Source: Stigmatella aurantiaca DW4/3-1 (GTDB lineage: Bacteria > Myxococcota > Myxococcia > Myxococcales > Myxococcaceae). Taken from it: 64,000 bases of DNA. The DNA is taken from contig NC_014623.1 of assembly GCF_000165485.1 (NCBI RefSeq), forward strand, positions 2,685,501-2,749,500. Direction: 5' to 3'. This document shows, piece by piece, positions 58,291 to 64,000 of this stretch. The translations under genes were made by a program, and so were the position numbers. The notes beneath the pieces were generated by a model. The model saw only the letters and a program-made list of their open reading frames with translations, did no database searches and was not told where the DNA came from. Each line of letters begins with the position of its first letter. Position 1 is the stretch's first letter.

Positions 58291-60567
58291 GTGTCGGAGC
58301 ACACCGCTACAGTGTTCCTCGTGAACGCGTCCGCTGCCCTTGCGTCCGTTGCCGTCGGCCGCCCTGTCCGGGGTGAGTTCACCTATGTCGTCCCGGATGT
58401 CCTCTCCGGGAGGCTGGTCCCCGGGCAGCGGGTGCTGGTGCCGTTCGGGCGCGGCACGGCCCTGGGCTTCTTCCTGGGGCCTGCCTCTCCGCCCGCCGAG
58501 GAAGGCGTCAAGCTCAAGCCCATCCAGCGCGTGTTGGAGGAATCGCCCTCCCTTCCGCCGGATCTCATCGCGCTGCTGCGGTTCGCCGCCGAGCACTACC
58601 GCTATCCCCTGGGCGAGGTGATTCGCAGCGCGCTGCCCCCAGGGCTCTCCAAGGCCGAGGAGGAGAAGGCGGCCCGGCCGGATGTGCAGCAGTTCGCGGT
58701 GGCCCGGGTGGCCGAGCCCCCCGCGGAACTGCGCCGGGCGCCCGCCCAGTCCGCCGTGCTCAACTACCTGCTGGCGGTGGGGGGCCGGGCGCCCTTGGAA
58801 GAGGTGGCCCACGCGATTCCCGGTGCCCGGGAGACGTTGAAGAAGCTGGCCTCGCGTGGCCTGGTGCACATCGAGGAGCAGGTGCTCCAGCCGGGCGTGC
58901 GCGAGGGGCTGGAGCAGGGCCGCCCCGCGCTGTTGACGCCCGAGCAGGGGGTCGCGGTGAAGTCGCTCCATGCCGTGCTGGAGGCGGGCGGCTTCCAGAC
59001 GGTGCTCCTGCACGGCGTCACCGGCAGCGGGAAGACGGAGGTGTACCTGCGCGCGGTGGAGCACGCGCTCTCTCAGGGCAAGGGCAGCCTCGTCTTGGTG
59101 CCGGAGATCGCCCTCACCCCCCAGTTGGTGGGGCGCTTCCGCAGCCGCTTCGGCGCGGAGGTGGCGGTGCTGCACTCGGGGCTGAAGGACCGGGAGCGGC
59201 TCTTCCACTGGCAGGCGCTGCGCAAGGGCACCGTGCGCATCGCCGTGGGGGTGCGCTCGGCCATCTGGGCCCCGGTGGAGAACCTGGGCCTGGTGGTGGT
59301 GGACGAGGAGCACGATCCGTCCTTCAAACAGGAGGACAAGCTTCGCTACAACGCGCGGGACATGGCGGTGGTGCGGGGCAAGCAAGCCGGCGCGCTGGTG
59401 GTGCTCGGCTCGGCCACGCCGTCGCTGGAGTCCCTGGAGAACGTGCGCCGCGGCCGGTACGGCGTGCTCGAGATGAAGAGCCGGGTGGACGACCGGCCCA
59501 TGCCGGGCATCGAGCTGGTGGACCTGCGCATCGAGCGTCCCCGCGAGGGGGGCCCCATTCTGGAAGAGGCCCCCATCCTCTCGCCGCCGCTGCTGGACGC
59601 GATGCAGGAGACGCTCGAGCGCGGGCAGCAGACCATCCTCTTCCTCAACCGCCGTGGGCACAGCACCTTCCTGCTGTGCGAGGTGTGTGGGCTGACGCTC
59701 AAGTGCTCGGACTGCGACGTGTGTCTCACCTTGCACCGGTCGTCCGCGCGGGTGGTGTGCCACTACTGTGGGTTGAACAGCCCCGTGCCGGACCATTGCC
59801 GTGAGTGCACGGGGCCGCTGCTCAAGCTGGGCATCGGCACCGAGCGCGTGGAGGCGGAGGTCGCCGAGCGCCTGCCTCACGCCCGCGTGGCCCGGCTGGA
59901 CCGTGATTCGGCCACCAGCGCCGAGCGCGTCACGGAGTTGCTGGCCGCCTTTGCCCGGCGCGAAATCGACGTGCTGGTGGGCACCCAGATGGTGGCCAAG
60001 GGGCACGACTTTCCCGGGGTGACCCTGGTCTGCGTGGTGATGGCGGACACCTCACTGGCCATTCCGGATTTCCGGGCTGCGGAGCGCACCTTCCACCTGC
60101 TCACCCAGGTGGCGGGCCGGGCCGGGCGGGGCAAGGACCCAGGCCGGGTGCTGGTGCAGACGTACAACCCGGAGTCCGAGCCCGTGAAGCGCGTGCTCGC
60201 CCATGACTTTGACGGCTTTGCCCAGCAGGAACTGGAGTGGCGCCGGGCGCTGGCATATCCCCCGTACACCCGGTTGGTGGCCATCCGGCTGGAAGGGGAG
60301 CACCCGGAGCAGACCGCCCGGGTGGCCCGGATGCTGGGGGACTTCCTCTCCCGCCGCATGCCTCCGGCCTCGGCCGGGGTGCGCATGCTGGGGCCCGCCT
60401 TGGCCCCCATCGCCAAGGTTCGGGGTCGCACGCGGTGGCAGATGCTCCTCAAGGCGCCGACACATGCGGCGCTCGCCCCACTGCTTACCCGGCTGGAGGT
60501 GAAGCTGGAAGAGGTTCCTGCCGGGGTCAAGGTGACAATCGACGTGGACCCTGGGGCCATGCTGTAG
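58291..60567 (+). CDS. priA: primosomal protein N' (replication restart helicase)
   Basis: 758 residues from a GTG at 58291 with a weak GGGAAG; a GTG at 58321 preceded by TACAGT at seven bases could be a leaderless start and would give a more usual N-terminus. Helicase motifs: GVTGSGKTE (Walker A), VDEEHD (Walker B), GSATPSLES (motif III), VGTQMVAKGHDFPG (V) and QVAGRAGRG (VI). The zinc region has eight Cys in CEVCGLTLKCSDCDVC, CHYCG, CREC. PriA reloads DnaB at stalled forks. The downstream receiver-like gene starts 16 bases after its stop and may be co-transcribed. Confidence 0.95.
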   Translation: MSEHTATVFLVNASAALASVAVGRPVRGEFTYVVPDVLSGRLVPGQRVLVPFGRGTALGFFLGPASPPAEEGVKLKPIQRVLEESPSLPPDLIALLRFAAEHYRYPLGEVIRSALPPGLSKAEEEKAARPDVQQFAVARVAEPPAELRRAPAQSAVLNYLLAVGGRAPLEEVAHAIPGARETLKKLASRGLVHIEEQVLQPGVREGLEQGRPALLTPEQGVAVKSLHAVLEAGGFQTVLLHGVTGSGKTEVYLRAVEHALSQGKGSLVLVPEIALTPQLVGRFRSRFGAEVAVLHSGLKDRERLFHWQALRKGTVRIAVGVRSAIWAPVENLGLVVVDEEHDPSFKQEDKLRYNARDMAVVRGKQAGALVVLGSATPSLESLENVRRGRYGVLEMKSRVDDRPMPGIELVDLRIERPREGGPILEEAPILSPPLLDAMQETLERGQQTILFLNRRGHSTFLLCEVCGLTLKCSDCDVCLTLHRSSARVVCHYCGLNSPVPDHCRECTGPLLKLGIGTERVEAEVAERLPHARVARLDRDSATSAERVTELLAAFARREIDVLVGTQMVAKGHDFPGVTLVCVVMADTSLAIPDFRAAERTFHLLTQVAGRAGRGKDPGRVLVQTYNPESEPVKRVLAHDFDGFAQQELEWRRALAYPPYTRLVAIRLEGEHPEQTARVARMLGDFLSRRMPPASAGVRMLGPALAPIAKVRGRTRWQMLLKAPTHAALAPLLTRLEVKLEEVPAGVKVTIDVDPGAML

Positions 60568-64000
<3,433 letters not shown>

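Overview
The window is 64 kb of very GC-rich, gene-dense bacterial DNA that reads as a chromosome segment of a fruiting myxobacterium (Myxococcota, most likely Cystobacterineae such as Stigmatella, Cystobacter or Archangium). The reasons are the codon bias, two cysteine-rich fibro-slime lipoproteins with myxococcal-type EXCDDGN repeats, many secreted hydrolases and lipoproteins of unknown role, a pseudo-receiver/coiled-coil protein of AglZ/FrzS-like layout, and a wealth of one-component regulators. The species call is inference. No rRNA, tRNA, CRISPR array, insertion sequence or prophage was seen.

Layout. 0-5 kb: small secreted and STAS-like proteins, a clan GH-A lipoprotein, a short-chain dehydrogenase (SDR). 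5-16 kb: an aminotransferase, a secreted hydrolase pair, three unrecognised genes on the minus strand, a secreted carbohydrate-active protein, a divergent MarR/NTF2-like pair. 15-25 kb: fibro-slime lipoprotein copy 1, a chemoreceptor, a PQQ-type propeller lipoprotein, an SDR, glutaryl-CoA dehydrogenase, a DUF2058 protein, envelope proteins. 25-35 kb: a basic Lys/Ala-rich protein, an M3-like metallopeptidase, an ECF sigma factor overlapping an anti-sigma/TPR/CHAT-protease fusion, purU, a class II photolyase. 35-44 kb: a peptidoglycan hydrolase with an M23 domain, a GH25 domain and 13 wall-binding repeats, a GH76 mannanase, then small regulons built around a MarR-GNAT fusion and a MarR with DUF1428/VOC genes. 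44-48 kb: fibro-slime copy 2, a LysR gene facing an internally deleted SDR, an RluA-type pseudouridine synthase. 48-64 kb: a glycosyltransferase, a 1340-residue TPR protein, an outer-membrane barrel, an HSP90-like ATPase with an HD-like N-terminus, priA, and a pseudo-receiver/coiled-coil gene cut by the window edge.

How genes work together. The best candidate for an undescribed system is 27.3-31.6 kb. An ECF sigma factor overlaps (ATGA) a single protein that joins a zinc-finger anti-sigma domain, one membrane segment, a TPR-like region and a CHAT (caspase-like) protease with an intact His/Cys pair. A GGAAT-N15-CGTA ECF-type promoter lies just upstream and a secreted protein follows. It looks like a self-contained protease-controlled sigma switch, in layout reminiscent of the separate TPR-CHAT, Csx30 and sigma parts linked to type III-E CRISPR. 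A second theme is compact regulation: several regulators have perfect inverted repeats inside the promoter, with start codons 6-7 bases after the -10 box and no ribosome binding site, suggesting leaderless mRNAs. A third is gene remodelling: two fibro-slime paralogues nearly identical at both ends but divergent in the middle, an SDR with a clean in-frame deletion, and a fragment of a secreted protein.
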